Assembly: GCA_900317865.1 (NCBI GenBank)
Contig: ONIK01000036.1
Span: 1-39,085 of the forward strand
DNA from: an uncultured Methanobrevibacter sp.
Lineage (GTDB): Archaea; Methanobacteriota; Methanobacteria; Methanobacteriales; Methanobacteriaceae
Direction: 5' to 3'
Length of the DNA: 39,085 bases
This document shows, piece by piece, positions 32,181 through 39,085 of this stretch. The stretch's first letter is position 1; every line of letters begins with the position of its first letter. The notes under the pieces were generated by a model. It was not told the origin of the DNA, ran no database searches, and saw only the letters and a list, made by a program, of their open reading frames with translations. A program made the position numbers and the translations under genes.

Positions 32181-32385
32181 TGACTTAAAAATAATAAATA
32201 AAAGATTAAATAATGTCAAATTAACTAAATAAGCCATTTAATCAACCAATAAAATATAAAAAGACATTATTGACAAATAGAATTATTTTGTAATGGTTTA
32301 TGAAATAAATAAGCTAAAAAAATCAATTAATGTAGTCAAAATTAATTTTAATGGACACACATTTTTAAAAAAAAAAATAATAATT

Positions 32386-32757
32386 TTAGTGGAATCCGCA
32401 TCCACTACAGGTTTCACATTTTTCTTCTTCTAAAGGATTGTATTGTTTATCTTCTTGCAAAGTAGCAGAAATAAAATATTGATCCAGTGCATCCTTATTT
32501 TTTAAAACAGGTGAAAGACCTTTGAATTCACATCTAATATCGCCAGTTCCACCAATATCTACAAGAATAGGTTCGCCCATCTTAAATCTTTTAAAATAGT
32601 CTTCAACTTCATTTATCATATCTCCAGGAGCCCTGAAATTAAAAGATAAAATATTATTCTCCTTCATTTTTAAACCAACATATTTTTGGTCTATTTCATA
32701 ATTTAATCCTAATTGTTTTTTAAATACAACATTATTTCCAATATCTGAAGTTGACAT
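32386..32757 (-). CDS. Hypothetical protein with cysteine-rich C-terminal tail
   Basis: A 123-residue soluble protein that I do not recognise. The body has mixed alpha-beta character (NNILSFNFRAPGDMINEVED, PILVDIGGTGDIRCEF). The tail CETCSGCGFH carries three closely spaced cysteines and a final histidine, a likely metal-binding end. GGAG lies nine bases before the ATG at 32757. It is oriented as eha and lies just upstream of it, but about 260 bases separate them and a promoter sits between. Confidence 0.65.
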   Translation of the reverse strand: MSTSDIGNNVVFKKQLGLNYEIDQKYVGLKMKENNILSFNFRAPGDMINEVEDYFKRFKMGEPILVDIGGTGDIRCEFKGLSPVLKNKDALDQYFISATLQEDKQYNPLEEEKCETCSGCGFH

Positions 32758-32826
32758 AATCATAATCTCCACAATATTTTAGTTACTTAAAGTTAGTTTT
32801 TTCTAATATATAAAATTATTTTTTAA

Positions 32827-33993
32827 TTATTTGTCAACAAACATTGAAGCCAATGCAAATATACATCCCATAACTGTAATAATGACCAATGAAACAAGCA
32901 ACAGATTTACATCAAATAACTGGAGAATATGGCCTCCAAGGAAATTAGCAACTATTAATCCAATGGTTAAAGTGGCGCCCATAAAAGCTTGACCTTCATA
33001 TTTATCCTCTTCACCGATTATTTCATCAGTAAAATGAACAGAAGCAGGTATGATTATAGCAAAAGTAAACATGTGTAAAATTAAGGAAATATAAATGCCC
33101 ATAGGATCTTTTGCAGTTAAAATAACTAAAGAACGGACAACATATAAAAAACTAGCTATAATAATTAATTTTTTAACAGATACTTTTTCTAATATTTTAA
33201 CAAATAAAAACATTGCAGGTAATTCTAAAAGAGCTCCAATCGAATTGGCTGCGGCCACATCAGAGATATTTCCACCAACATTTTCAAAAATATTAATCAT
33301 ATAGCACAAAAATATATTGTGAAATACCATAAATAGTGCCATTGAAATGAAAATTAAAGTAAAAATTGGATATTTCAATAAAACATTGTTTTTGAACTTT
33401 TTAGACTTATTTTTCACATCCACATTACTACCATAATATGGAAGTGAATATATAAGAAAAAGCATGAGAACTGCAGATATTACGGTAAATAAATTAATTA
33501 TCATAACATTATTCTTATCAACAAGAATAAATCCTACAATAGCTGAAAAAATCATGTAAGACAATGATGCGAATCCTCTTGAAACACCAAAATTTGTTTC
33601 TATCCCACGGTTTTCATAATAGAAAACAGCAGTGTTTAAAAATGGATACATAGCGCCCAACACAATAACCATTAAACTGAACAAGAAAATTAACAAATAA
33701 TGTGGTACGACAAATATTCCCAAGGAAGATATTAGCATGATAACATTTAATACAATCAGAATATTTTTCCAGGAATATTGCCTAATATCTGCAAATCTGC
33801 CGATTAATGGCTGTATAATAGAAGACAACAATGCCGAAATTCCAATTGTCATCCCAATCACAATATATGAAAAACCCAGAGTGGTGAGGAAATATACACC
33901 ATAACCGAATATAGTCAATGTGAAAACAGCAAAAATGCAGTATAATGCCCAACAATTTAGATTAATTTTATTTATTTTTTCTGTTAAAAACAT
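32827..33993 (-). CDS. MFS transporter, 12 helices
   Basis: A 388-residue transporter with about twelve helices. The loop LIGRFADIRQYSWKN between helices two and three fits the MFS signature. The whole resembles the MFS_1-like group (phenylpropionate and nucleoside permease relatives), with a central charged linker (VDVKNKSKKFKNN). The ATG at 33993 is preferred, with GTGA seven bases ahead; the TTG at 34011 adds MISEFF. It closely follows the glycosyltransferase gene, about 20 bases after its stop, so the two may share a transcript. Substrate unknown. Confidence 0.85.
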   Translation of the reverse strand: MFLTEKINKINLNCWALYCIFAVFTLTIFGYGVYFLTTLGFSYIVIGMTIGISALLSSIIQPLIGRFADIRQYSWKNILIVLNVIMLISSLGIFVVPHYLLIFLFSLMVIVLGAMYPFLNTAVFYYENRGIETNFGVSRGFASLSYMIFSAIVGFILVDKNNVMIINLFTVISAVLMLFLIYSLPYYGSNVDVKNKSKKFKNNVLLKYPIFTLIFISMALFMVFHNIFLCYMINIFENVGGNISDVAAANSIGALLELPAMFLFVKILEKVSVKKLIIIASFLYVVRSLVILTAKDPMGIYISLILHMFTFAIIIPASVHFTDEIIGEEDKYEGQAFMGATLTIGLIVANFLGGHILQLFDVNLLLVSLVIITVMGCIFALASMFVDK

Positions 33994-34013
33994 GAAAAAC
34001 TCACTTATCAAAG

Positions 34014-35447
34014 TTATGCATTAATTCCGGATGAATGGATATCCCTATAGTAATTATCAAACTTAGATTTATCAAAATCACCATCAAACTGATGTATTGT
34101 GACAACAAGAGCATCACACAGTTCATCATTAATTTTAAGAATTAATGAATTTAAAACATCAGAATTTAATTTATACGGTTCCTCCAAAAGAATTGTATAA
34201 TCTCCTTTTGCATACTCTTCGGCCTCAGATTGGACAATATCCAAATCCAATTCCTCATCATTATGTATATAAACAATGTTTTCAGGATACATTTGTTCAT
34301 ATTTTCTACAGATTAAATCTGTATTATCATCACTTCCATTATTTACCAAAATCATTTGGATATTACTTTCAAATGAAAAATGCTGATTTAAAATTGAAGT
34401 AATACCCATTTCAAGATAAGGTTCTGCATTGTGACATACCACAATCAATGAAAATATTTTAAATTGATCCATTTTTGAAAATTCATCATAATTTTTGGAT
34501 TTGATTAATTTTAATGCCCTATTTTTAACATTGAGACTTAAATTATTTTTAATCTCATCATCTGCTAAAACTTCAATTAAATCTTCTTTTAAAACATTGT
34601 AAAAATTTTCTTTGTACTTAGTAGCTGTTTGCGTATAACGAGCAAATATTAAAAACAGCATCCTATTCGCCAATAGCACCTTATACTCAGAATATTTGTC
34701 GACTTGTTTAAAAACTTCTCTTTCTTTTTTATAAATATAAACCATATCAACATAATTGTTTTCTTTATCCAAATATGAAATTGAACCCTCCCTATTAATC
34801 CTATAATAATATAAAAACTCATTCACAACAGAAATCCGTTGAGCCATCAGATAGCTTTTAATAAAGAAAACTTCATCCTCAAATATTAGATGTGGAGGAA
34901 ATTCAATTGAATTATCTTCTAAAAGAGATTTTTTATAAAGTTTATTATAAGCATTTACAACAATATCACAGGTAAATGATTTAGTGTCATCAGCATTGAA
35001 TACATCTTTTTGAAGATCTTCAAAAACACTTAAATTATAATATTCCATGTCATTATAAAACTTTCCAGTCACATTATCATATAAAGAAATTTTACACATC
35101 GATAAATCCAAATTATTTAATTCACATGATACATATAACTTTTCAAACATGAATTCATTGACAAAATCATCACTATCAACAAACCCTATATATTTTCCAT
35201 TAGCATGTTTTATTCCAAAATTACGTGCAATAGATAATCCACTATTTTCAATAGTGAAAACTTTAATTCTTGAATCATTTTTGGCATAATCTTTAAGTAT
35301 TTTTAAAGAATTGTCCGTAGATCCATCATTCACACATATTATTTCAATATCCTTTAAACTTTGATTGACAATTGAATCTAAGCATTTTTCAAGATAATCT
35401 CCAGTATTATAAACCGGCAATATAATTGAAACTTTTATATCTCCCAT
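34014..35447 (-). CDS. Two-domain GT2-type glycosyltransferase
   Basis: A 477-residue cytoplasmic protein. Residues 5-110 are a GT-A family 2 domain: VSIILPVYNTGDYLEKCLDS, CVNDGSTDNS and the metal-binding DSDD at 91-94, with FEDEVFF later as the acceptor-site region. Residues from about 330 hold a second partial GT2 domain (FSLIVVCHNAEPYLEMG, LVNNGSDDN), which stops before a DxD motif, so it is probably inactive. It would add sugars to a surface glycan. The frame extends to 35567, but GGTG seven bases before the ATG at 35447 and the family start fix this site. An MFS transporter gene follows. Confidence 0.88.
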   Translation of the reverse strand: MGDIKVSIILPVYNTGDYLEKCLDSIVNQSLKDIEIICVNDGSTDNSLKILKDYAKNDSRIKVFTIENSGLSIARNFGIKHANGKYIGFVDSDDFVNEFMFEKLYVSCELNNLDLSMCKISLYDNVTGKFYNDMEYYNLSVFEDLQKDVFNADDTKSFTCDIVVNAYNKLYKKSLLEDNSIEFPPHLIFEDEVFFIKSYLMAQRISVVNEFLYYYRINREGSISYLDKENNYVDMVYIYKKEREVFKQVDKYSEYKVLLANRMLFLIFARYTQTATKYKENFYNVLKEDLIEVLADDEIKNNLSLNVKNRALKLIKSKNYDEFSKMDQFKIFSLIVVCHNAEPYLEMGITSILNQHFSFESNIQMILVNNGSDDNTDLICRKYEQMYPENIVYIHNDEELDLDIVQSEAEEYAKGDYTILLEEPYKLNSDVLNSLILKINDELCDALVVTIHQFDGDFDKSKFDNYYRDIHSSGINA

Positions 35448-35654
35448 ATTTTCACACCACGTTATTATTTTGAATTTACCAAATATGTTTGAATATGACT
35501 TGTATATATTAAAAAATGAAAATAATGCACTATAAATTACATAAAAAATGTAAAAACCATTATTCAATATAATATTTAGATTTAAAACATTTAAGTCTTT
35601 GGATTATCGATATTAAAATTAAAAAAAAGTGATTATTCGAATATGTTGGAACAT

Positions 35655-35680
35655 TTACATATAATGAATAACATATGTAA
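35655..35680. repeat. 8-bp inverted repeat upstream of a zinc-ribbon gene
   Basis: TTACATAT at 35655-35662 and ATATGTAA at 35673-35680 are perfect arms separated by ten bases, 18 bp centre to centre. They lie about 50 bases before the ATG at 35728, near where its promoter should be, and could be an operator. The rest of 35448-35727 is AT-rich with no gene. Confidence 0.35.
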
Positions 35681-35727
35681 CTATTATATCAAATTTGATT
35701 TAAAGAAGTTATTAATAGGAGAAGAAA

Positions 35728-36366
35728 ATGTATTGTCCAAAATGTGGAGAAGAAAATAAGGGAAATCCAACATATTGTAAAAAATGTGGAACAAAGTTAA
35801 AAAATAAGGAAATAATAAATGAACCTCCAAAAACTGATAATAATAAAAATAAAATAATAATTATTGGTTTGGTAGCTGTTATAGTGATTTTAATAGTTGG
35901 AATGCTTTTTGTAGGGGGAGTTTTCAAAAGTGAAACTCCTCAAGCTAATGCATCAAACTCAAAAAATACATCACCAAGCAGTTCTGTTGATGTACCTCAA
36001 TCATCATCTTCAGAAGCTTCACCTGCGCCTTCTTCAACACCTTCATCAATCAGTATTATTGGAGGCAGTTTTTCAACAGGAAGCGGAGATGCTGATAAAA
36101 CATATGCTAGAATAAATGTTGGAACAGCACATGCCGGTGAAAATGTTATTGTACAAATCTTCTATTCCAGAGATGGAAAAAGCTTAAACAATGGTAATAT
36201 GGTTCCTGCTACAGTTCATTCAGATGGTTATCTGGAAATAGCTTCAGCAGATGCATATTCATTATATCCTGATCATGCGAATATAAAGATTTATGACTCA
36301 AACAGCAAACTTTTAACTAGCAGAAGCGTGTCCTTATCACCTTCAAGCGGTACTCAAACATTTTAG
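35728..36366 (+). CDS. Zinc-ribbon, membrane-anchored protein with Ser-rich linker and outer beta domain
   Basis: A 212-residue protein. Residues 1-25 form a double zinc ribbon (YCPKCGEEN, YCKKCGTKL). About 43-66 is one membrane helix (IIIIGLVAVIVILIVGMLFV). About 70-110 is a Ser/Pro/Ala-rich linker, likely outside the cell. About 112-212 is beta-rich (DKTYARINVGTAHAGENVIV, GYLEIASADAYSL), like an Ig-type domain. The zinc ribbon faces the cytoplasm, so the protein could signal across the membrane or anchor a surface domain. AGGAG lies six bases before the ATG. No family name can be given with confidence. Confidence 0.8.
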   Translation: MYCPKCGEENKGNPTYCKKCGTKLKNKEIINEPPKTDNNKNKIIIIGLVAVIVILIVGMLFVGGVFKSETPQANASNSKNTSPSSSVDVPQSSSSEASPAPSSTPSSISIIGGSFSTGSGDADKTYARINVGTAHAGENVIVQIFYSRDGKSLNNGNMVPATVHSDGYLEIASADAYSLYPDHANIKIYDSNSKLLTSRSVSLSPSSGTQTF

Positions 36367-36395
36367 AGTACCTCATTTTTATTTTTTAATTAAAA

Positions 36396-38123
36396 TTAAT
36401 TTTTTAAAATATTTCGAATGCCTTCTTTTTCAATTATAGAAATAATACCTGCAATAGCTAAAACTTCAAATATGGCAAAAATAGCTTGACAATTAGATGA
36501 ATAGGCCATAGTATATTCACAATAACCTAAAAATGAGGAAAACCAACAGAGACCAAAAAGTTGTACTGCAAATGTTCCCAATAACAATATTTCAAAAAGA
36601 AATACTAAAGAAAGATTTTTTGACTTGAATCTATTCAATATTAAATTAATGCCTGTTAAAATGAATGAAATAACAGATATAATTACAATAATTATTGAAA
36701 TTAATTGATAAAAGTGAATACTTGCTTTTGCAAAATTCCATTCAAAATTATCCTGTGAAAATTCGCTTTTAGTAAATATATTCATGTGTAAAAATGATTC
36801 AACATCTTTAACCTGATTATTTTCTCCAAAAGTCAGTGACGGAAGCATTACATCAACATTACATTTCTGAATATCTCGACCCAAATCCTTATATAAAATA
36901 GATGTTTTAAGTAATGAGAAGAATAAATCTTTTAAATCAAAAATTTCACCAACAGATCTTCCGACAGCATATTTAGATATGAATATTTTATCAGATTTAT
37001 TTAAATCGCCATTTTTAAAAGCATCATCAAGTTCGACATTTACTTTATGGAAAAAATCACTTGTTGATTTTTCATCAGTATATAAACCGGAAGCCGCCAG
37101 CGCATCCCTTAAACTCCAGGCATTTGTATCTCCATTAAGCTTATTTTCTTTTAAATTTCCCTGTGCCCAGCCGGAATGAACCCAATTATTAAATAAGTCT
37201 GGTCTGCTTTGTAATGTAGGAGAAGCATTCCATGCCTTATCAATTGTGGAATAAGTAACCCAATAAATATCAGAGTTATTTTTATCATCTATTAATAAAA
37301 GATTATGGAAAAATTCACCTAATTCTCCTTCAGTTCTTGTATTAATATCATACACTCCAAATTTTTCATGATTAACCTCAGAATAAGCAAAAGTGCACCC
37401 TACAAATATAAGAATAGGAATAATACATAAAACAATGATTTTATAATATTTTTTTACATTGAAACTTTTATTTTTAACAACAGGTACAAATTTAAGAATC
37501 AAAACAAGAAATATTGAAGCTAAAAATAAAATTAAAATTCCGACACCATCCTCTTTGAGGTAATAATTAAAAGTGAATATAATTCCCAATAGAATACCCC
37601 AAATCAGTATACTTCGATTAGAACTATCATCAGAAATAACCTTATTCATGAAAATAAATAAAGAAGACAATAACAAAATTAAAAATGGAGCAATAGCAGC
37701 ATTTCTATAAACTCTACCACTAATAAAAAGATCCATACCACAGGGCAAAAAGATTATGAATAAATATATTAATGCCAAAATAATCTTATTTTTAGTCAAA
37801 TAATTATAAACAGCATATACTATTAAAATTCCACCCAATATCCATACTAACGAAAGAACAAAACCATAAGGCAACCCAATAACATTAACAAACTTTAAAA
37901 AAAGAGAATAACCAAGGGTTTTACTTAACGAATGAATATTCCAATTAGCAAAGTATTGGCCCAAATGAGCATTATTAATTAATAGCAATTCATCAAGTTG
38001 ATTTGTAAGTAAATACCAATAAGGAAAAGAATTCCCAATGTAAAGACGCAATACTGTAAGTAAAGATACGATAGAAATAATCAAATATGAACTAATTTGG
38101 TTAATTTTACCTACAAATTCCAT
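36396..38123 (-). CDS. Large multi-pass membrane protein of unknown function
   Basis: A 575-residue protein. The first 235 residues contain about seven helices, a large hydrophilic outer region of about 200 residues follows (YWVTYSTIDKAWNASP, GWAQGNLKENK), and three or four helices end it. The layout resembles GT-C-type glycosyltransferases that use polyprenol-linked sugars, but no clear DxD or DD motif at the first outer loop could be confirmed (NQLDELLLIN is the nearest). The start at 38123 fits a leaderless transcript, since a TATA-like stretch at 38143-38153 lies about 25 bases upstream; the longer frame to 38168 would include the TATA. Confidence 0.65.
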   Translation of the reverse strand: MEFVGKINQISSYLIISIVSLLTVLRLYIGNSFPYWYLLTNQLDELLLINNAHLGQYFANWNIHSLSKTLGYSLFLKFVNVIGLPYGFVLSLVWILGGILIVYAVYNYLTKNKIILALIYLFIIFLPCGMDLFISGRVYRNAAIAPFLILLLSSLFIFMNKVISDDSSNRSILIWGILLGIIFTFNYYLKEDGVGILILFLASIFLVLILKFVPVVKNKSFNVKKYYKIIVLCIIPILIFVGCTFAYSEVNHEKFGVYDINTRTEGELGEFFHNLLLIDDKNNSDIYWVTYSTIDKAWNASPTLQSRPDLFNNWVHSGWAQGNLKENKLNGDTNAWSLRDALAASGLYTDEKSTSDFFHKVNVELDDAFKNGDLNKSDKIFISKYAVGRSVGEIFDLKDLFFSLLKTSILYKDLGRDIQKCNVDVMLPSLTFGENNQVKDVESFLHMNIFTKSEFSQDNFEWNFAKASIHFYQLISIIIVIISVISFILTGINLILNRFKSKNLSLVFLFEILLLGTFAVQLFGLCWFSSFLGYCEYTMAYSSNCQAIFAIFEVLAIAGIISIIEKEGIRNILKN

Positions 38124-38142
38124 GATAAAAGTTAGTCTAAAT

Positions 38143-38153
38143 AAATATTTAAA
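38143..38153 (-). promoter_or_regulatory. TATA box for the multi-pass membrane protein gene
   Basis: The minus-strand stretch TAAATATTTAT lies about 25 bases before the ATG at 38123, and no ribosome binding site is seen, so the transcript is probably leaderless. Confidence 0.4.
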
Positions 38154-38250
38154 AGTTTTTATAATCAAAATTATTTAAAAATGAATTTCCATAATGAATT
38201 TTTGAAAAAAAAATAATTTATAATGAAATATCATGATTTTTAATAAACTA

Positions 38251-38270
38251 TATATAAAATATTATATATA
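38251..38270 (+). promoter_or_regulatory. TATA region of the XRE-cupin gene
   Basis: TATATAAAATATTATATATA contains two TATA-like cores and is nearly self-complementary, so it could also be an operator. It lies about 35-50 bases before the ATG at 38304. Confidence 0.4.
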
Positions 38271-38303
38271 AGTAATATATGTTATAGATTTAAGGTGTTA
38301 AGT

Positions 38304-38855
38304 ATGAATGAATATAACAAAGATATTGGAAATAGAATTAAAGAATTAAGAGAACTTTCTGATATTTCAGTACAAGATATCGCACAAGAACTAAATATAG
38401 ATGCGAAAACATACACACAATACGAAACTGGAGAGGTAGATATCCCAGCTAGTTTTTTATACGAAATTGCAAACATATTCCAAGTAGATTTAAATTTACT
38501 TTTAACTGGTGAAGAAAGTAGAATGAGTATTTTTGATGTTACACGAGCAGAAAAAGGAGTTTCAATAGACAGAAGAAAAGAATATAAATATGAAAACTTA
38601 TGCTCCAAATTTATTCATAAAAAAGCAGAAACATTTTTTGTAACAGTAGACCCTAAAGAAAACTCTATTCCTTCACTAAACTCACACCCAGGTCAAGAAT
38701 TTAATTATATAATAGAAGGATCAGTTAAACTATACATCCACAATAATGAAATTATATTAAATGAAGGAGATTCCATATTTTTTGATTCAAATCACAAACA
38801 TGCTATGATAGCACTTAATGATAAACCTGCCAAGTTTATAGCAGTATTAATGTAG
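38304..38855 (+). CDS. XRE-family regulator with cupin domain
   Basis: A 183-residue regulator. Residues 1-65 are an XRE helix-turn-helix (GNRIKELRELSDISVQDIAQ, then YTQYETGEVDIPASFLYEIA). About 105-183 is a cupin beta-barrel, with HPGQEFNYIIEGSVKLYI and LNEGDSIFFDSNHKHAMIAL, where the histidines and glutamate could bind metal or a ligand. Such XRE-cupin proteins sense a small metabolite. AGGTG lies six bases before ATG 38304. An acyl-CoA/acetyl-CoA synthetase gene starts 12 bases after its stop, so it probably controls that enzyme in response to a carboxylic acid or its CoA ester. Confidence 0.93.
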   Translation: MNEYNKDIGNRIKELRELSDISVQDIAQELNIDAKTYTQYETGEVDIPASFLYEIANIFQVDLNLLLTGEESRMSIFDVTRAEKGVSIDRRKEYKYENLCSKFIHKKAETFFVTVDPKENSIPSLNSHPGQEFNYIIEGSVKLYIHNNEIILNEGDSIFFDSNHKHAMIALNDKPAKFIAVLM

Positions 38856-38867
38856 AAGGTAATTAAT

Positions 38868-39085
38868 ATGACATCAGTAATAGGAGATTTTTTAGAAAGA
38901 GTTGATTTTAAATCCTACAAAGATTTTTATAATAATTTTAAACTCAAATATGATGATGATTATAATTTTGGATTTGATGTGGTTGACAAATATGCGGAAA
39001 TTGATCCTGACAAAATCGCTTTAATTTGGACTAATGATAATAACGAGGAACATATTTTTACTTTTAAAGAAATTAAAGAATATTC
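38868..39085 (+). CDS. Acyl-CoA/acetyl-CoA synthetase (AMP-forming), N-terminal part
   Basis: The open frame begins at ATG 38868 with AAGGT ahead and runs off the right edge after 72 codons. The N-terminus (SVIGDFLERVDFKSYKDFYN, then NFGFDVVDKYAEIDPDKIAL and IFTFKEIKEY) matches the start of AMP-forming acyl-CoA ligases. DKIALIW is the usual first strand. These enzymes activate acetate, or medium-chain or aryl acids, with ATP and CoA. It is the second gene of an operon with the XRE-cupin regulator. The specific acid cannot be predicted from the part present. Confidence 0.85.
   Translation, partial: MTSVIGDFLERVDFKSYKDFYNNFKLKYDDDYNFGFDVVDKYAEIDPDKIALIWTNDNNEEHIFTFKEIKEY

Noticed and set aside
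32209..32271. Small RNA or operator between the cysteine-tailed gene and eha
   Set aside because: Only a 9-bp inverted repeat with a 45-base gap is seen in very AT-rich DNA, which may be chance.

Overview
This AT-rich archaeal window looks like a gut or rumen Methanobrevibacter-type member of the Methanobacteriales. The basis is the complete cluster for the energy-converting hydrogenase Eha, the archaeal ribosomal protein L15e, TATA-box promoters, purine-rich ribosome binding sites of the GGTGA or GGAGG type, and a secreted adhesin-like beta-helix protein of the kind abundant in these methanogens. The genus is inferred from style and gene content; no search was run.

Layout. 1-1050 holds the start of an unidentified minus-strand gene preceded by three evenly spaced palindromes, then decayed coding sequence including a transposase relic. 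1053-9060 holds separate genes: a beta-keto-acid cleavage enzyme, a GyrI-like ligand-binding protein, a zinc-ribbon repeat protein, a DHA2-type exporter, a large surface papain-like protein and a sugar acetyltransferase. 9086-11986 is a minus-strand run with AlkD, a COG1325 RNA-binding protein, ribosomal protein L15e, a HIRAN protein and a J-domain protein. 12055-13119 is a two-gene unit (DUF3795 and flavoprotein). 13265-14400 is a three-gene LytTR regulatory cassette. 14526-16318 pairs a polyprenol/phytol-kinase-like membrane protein with a tocopherol-cyclase-like protein. A membrane acyltransferase, tRNA-Thr(CGU) and an IS200/IS605-derived relic follow.

18117-32121 is the centrepiece: about 14 kb of tightly packed minus-strand genes, ehaA to ehaT in order, followed by one more polyferredoxin and a CBS-domain protein. 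The identification as Eha rather than Ehb rests on the two polyferredoxins having six and ten cysteine clusters, on the order small subunit, large subunit, polyferredoxins, and on the tail of HAD-like, formyltransferase-like and PfkB-like genes. Eha uses an ion gradient to reduce ferredoxin with H2, which replenishes the methanogenesis cycle. The small-subunit gene ehaN carries a one-base frameshift at its sixth codon that separates its start from the cluster-binding cysteines.

32386-38123 contains a cysteine-tailed small protein, a second MFS transporter, a two-domain glycosyltransferase, a zinc-ribbon membrane-anchored protein and a large multi-pass membrane protein, suggesting cell-surface work. 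The window ends with an XRE-cupin regulator and the start of an acyl-CoA/acetyl-CoA synthetase gene.

Most worth a second look: the ehaN frameshift, two solitary IS200/IS605 right ends that look like TnpB guide-RNA scaffolds without tnpB, the 34-bp-phased palindromes at the left edge, the kinase/tocopherol-cyclase-like pair, and the HIRAN/J-domain pair. No CRISPR array, rRNA or intact insertion sequence was seen.
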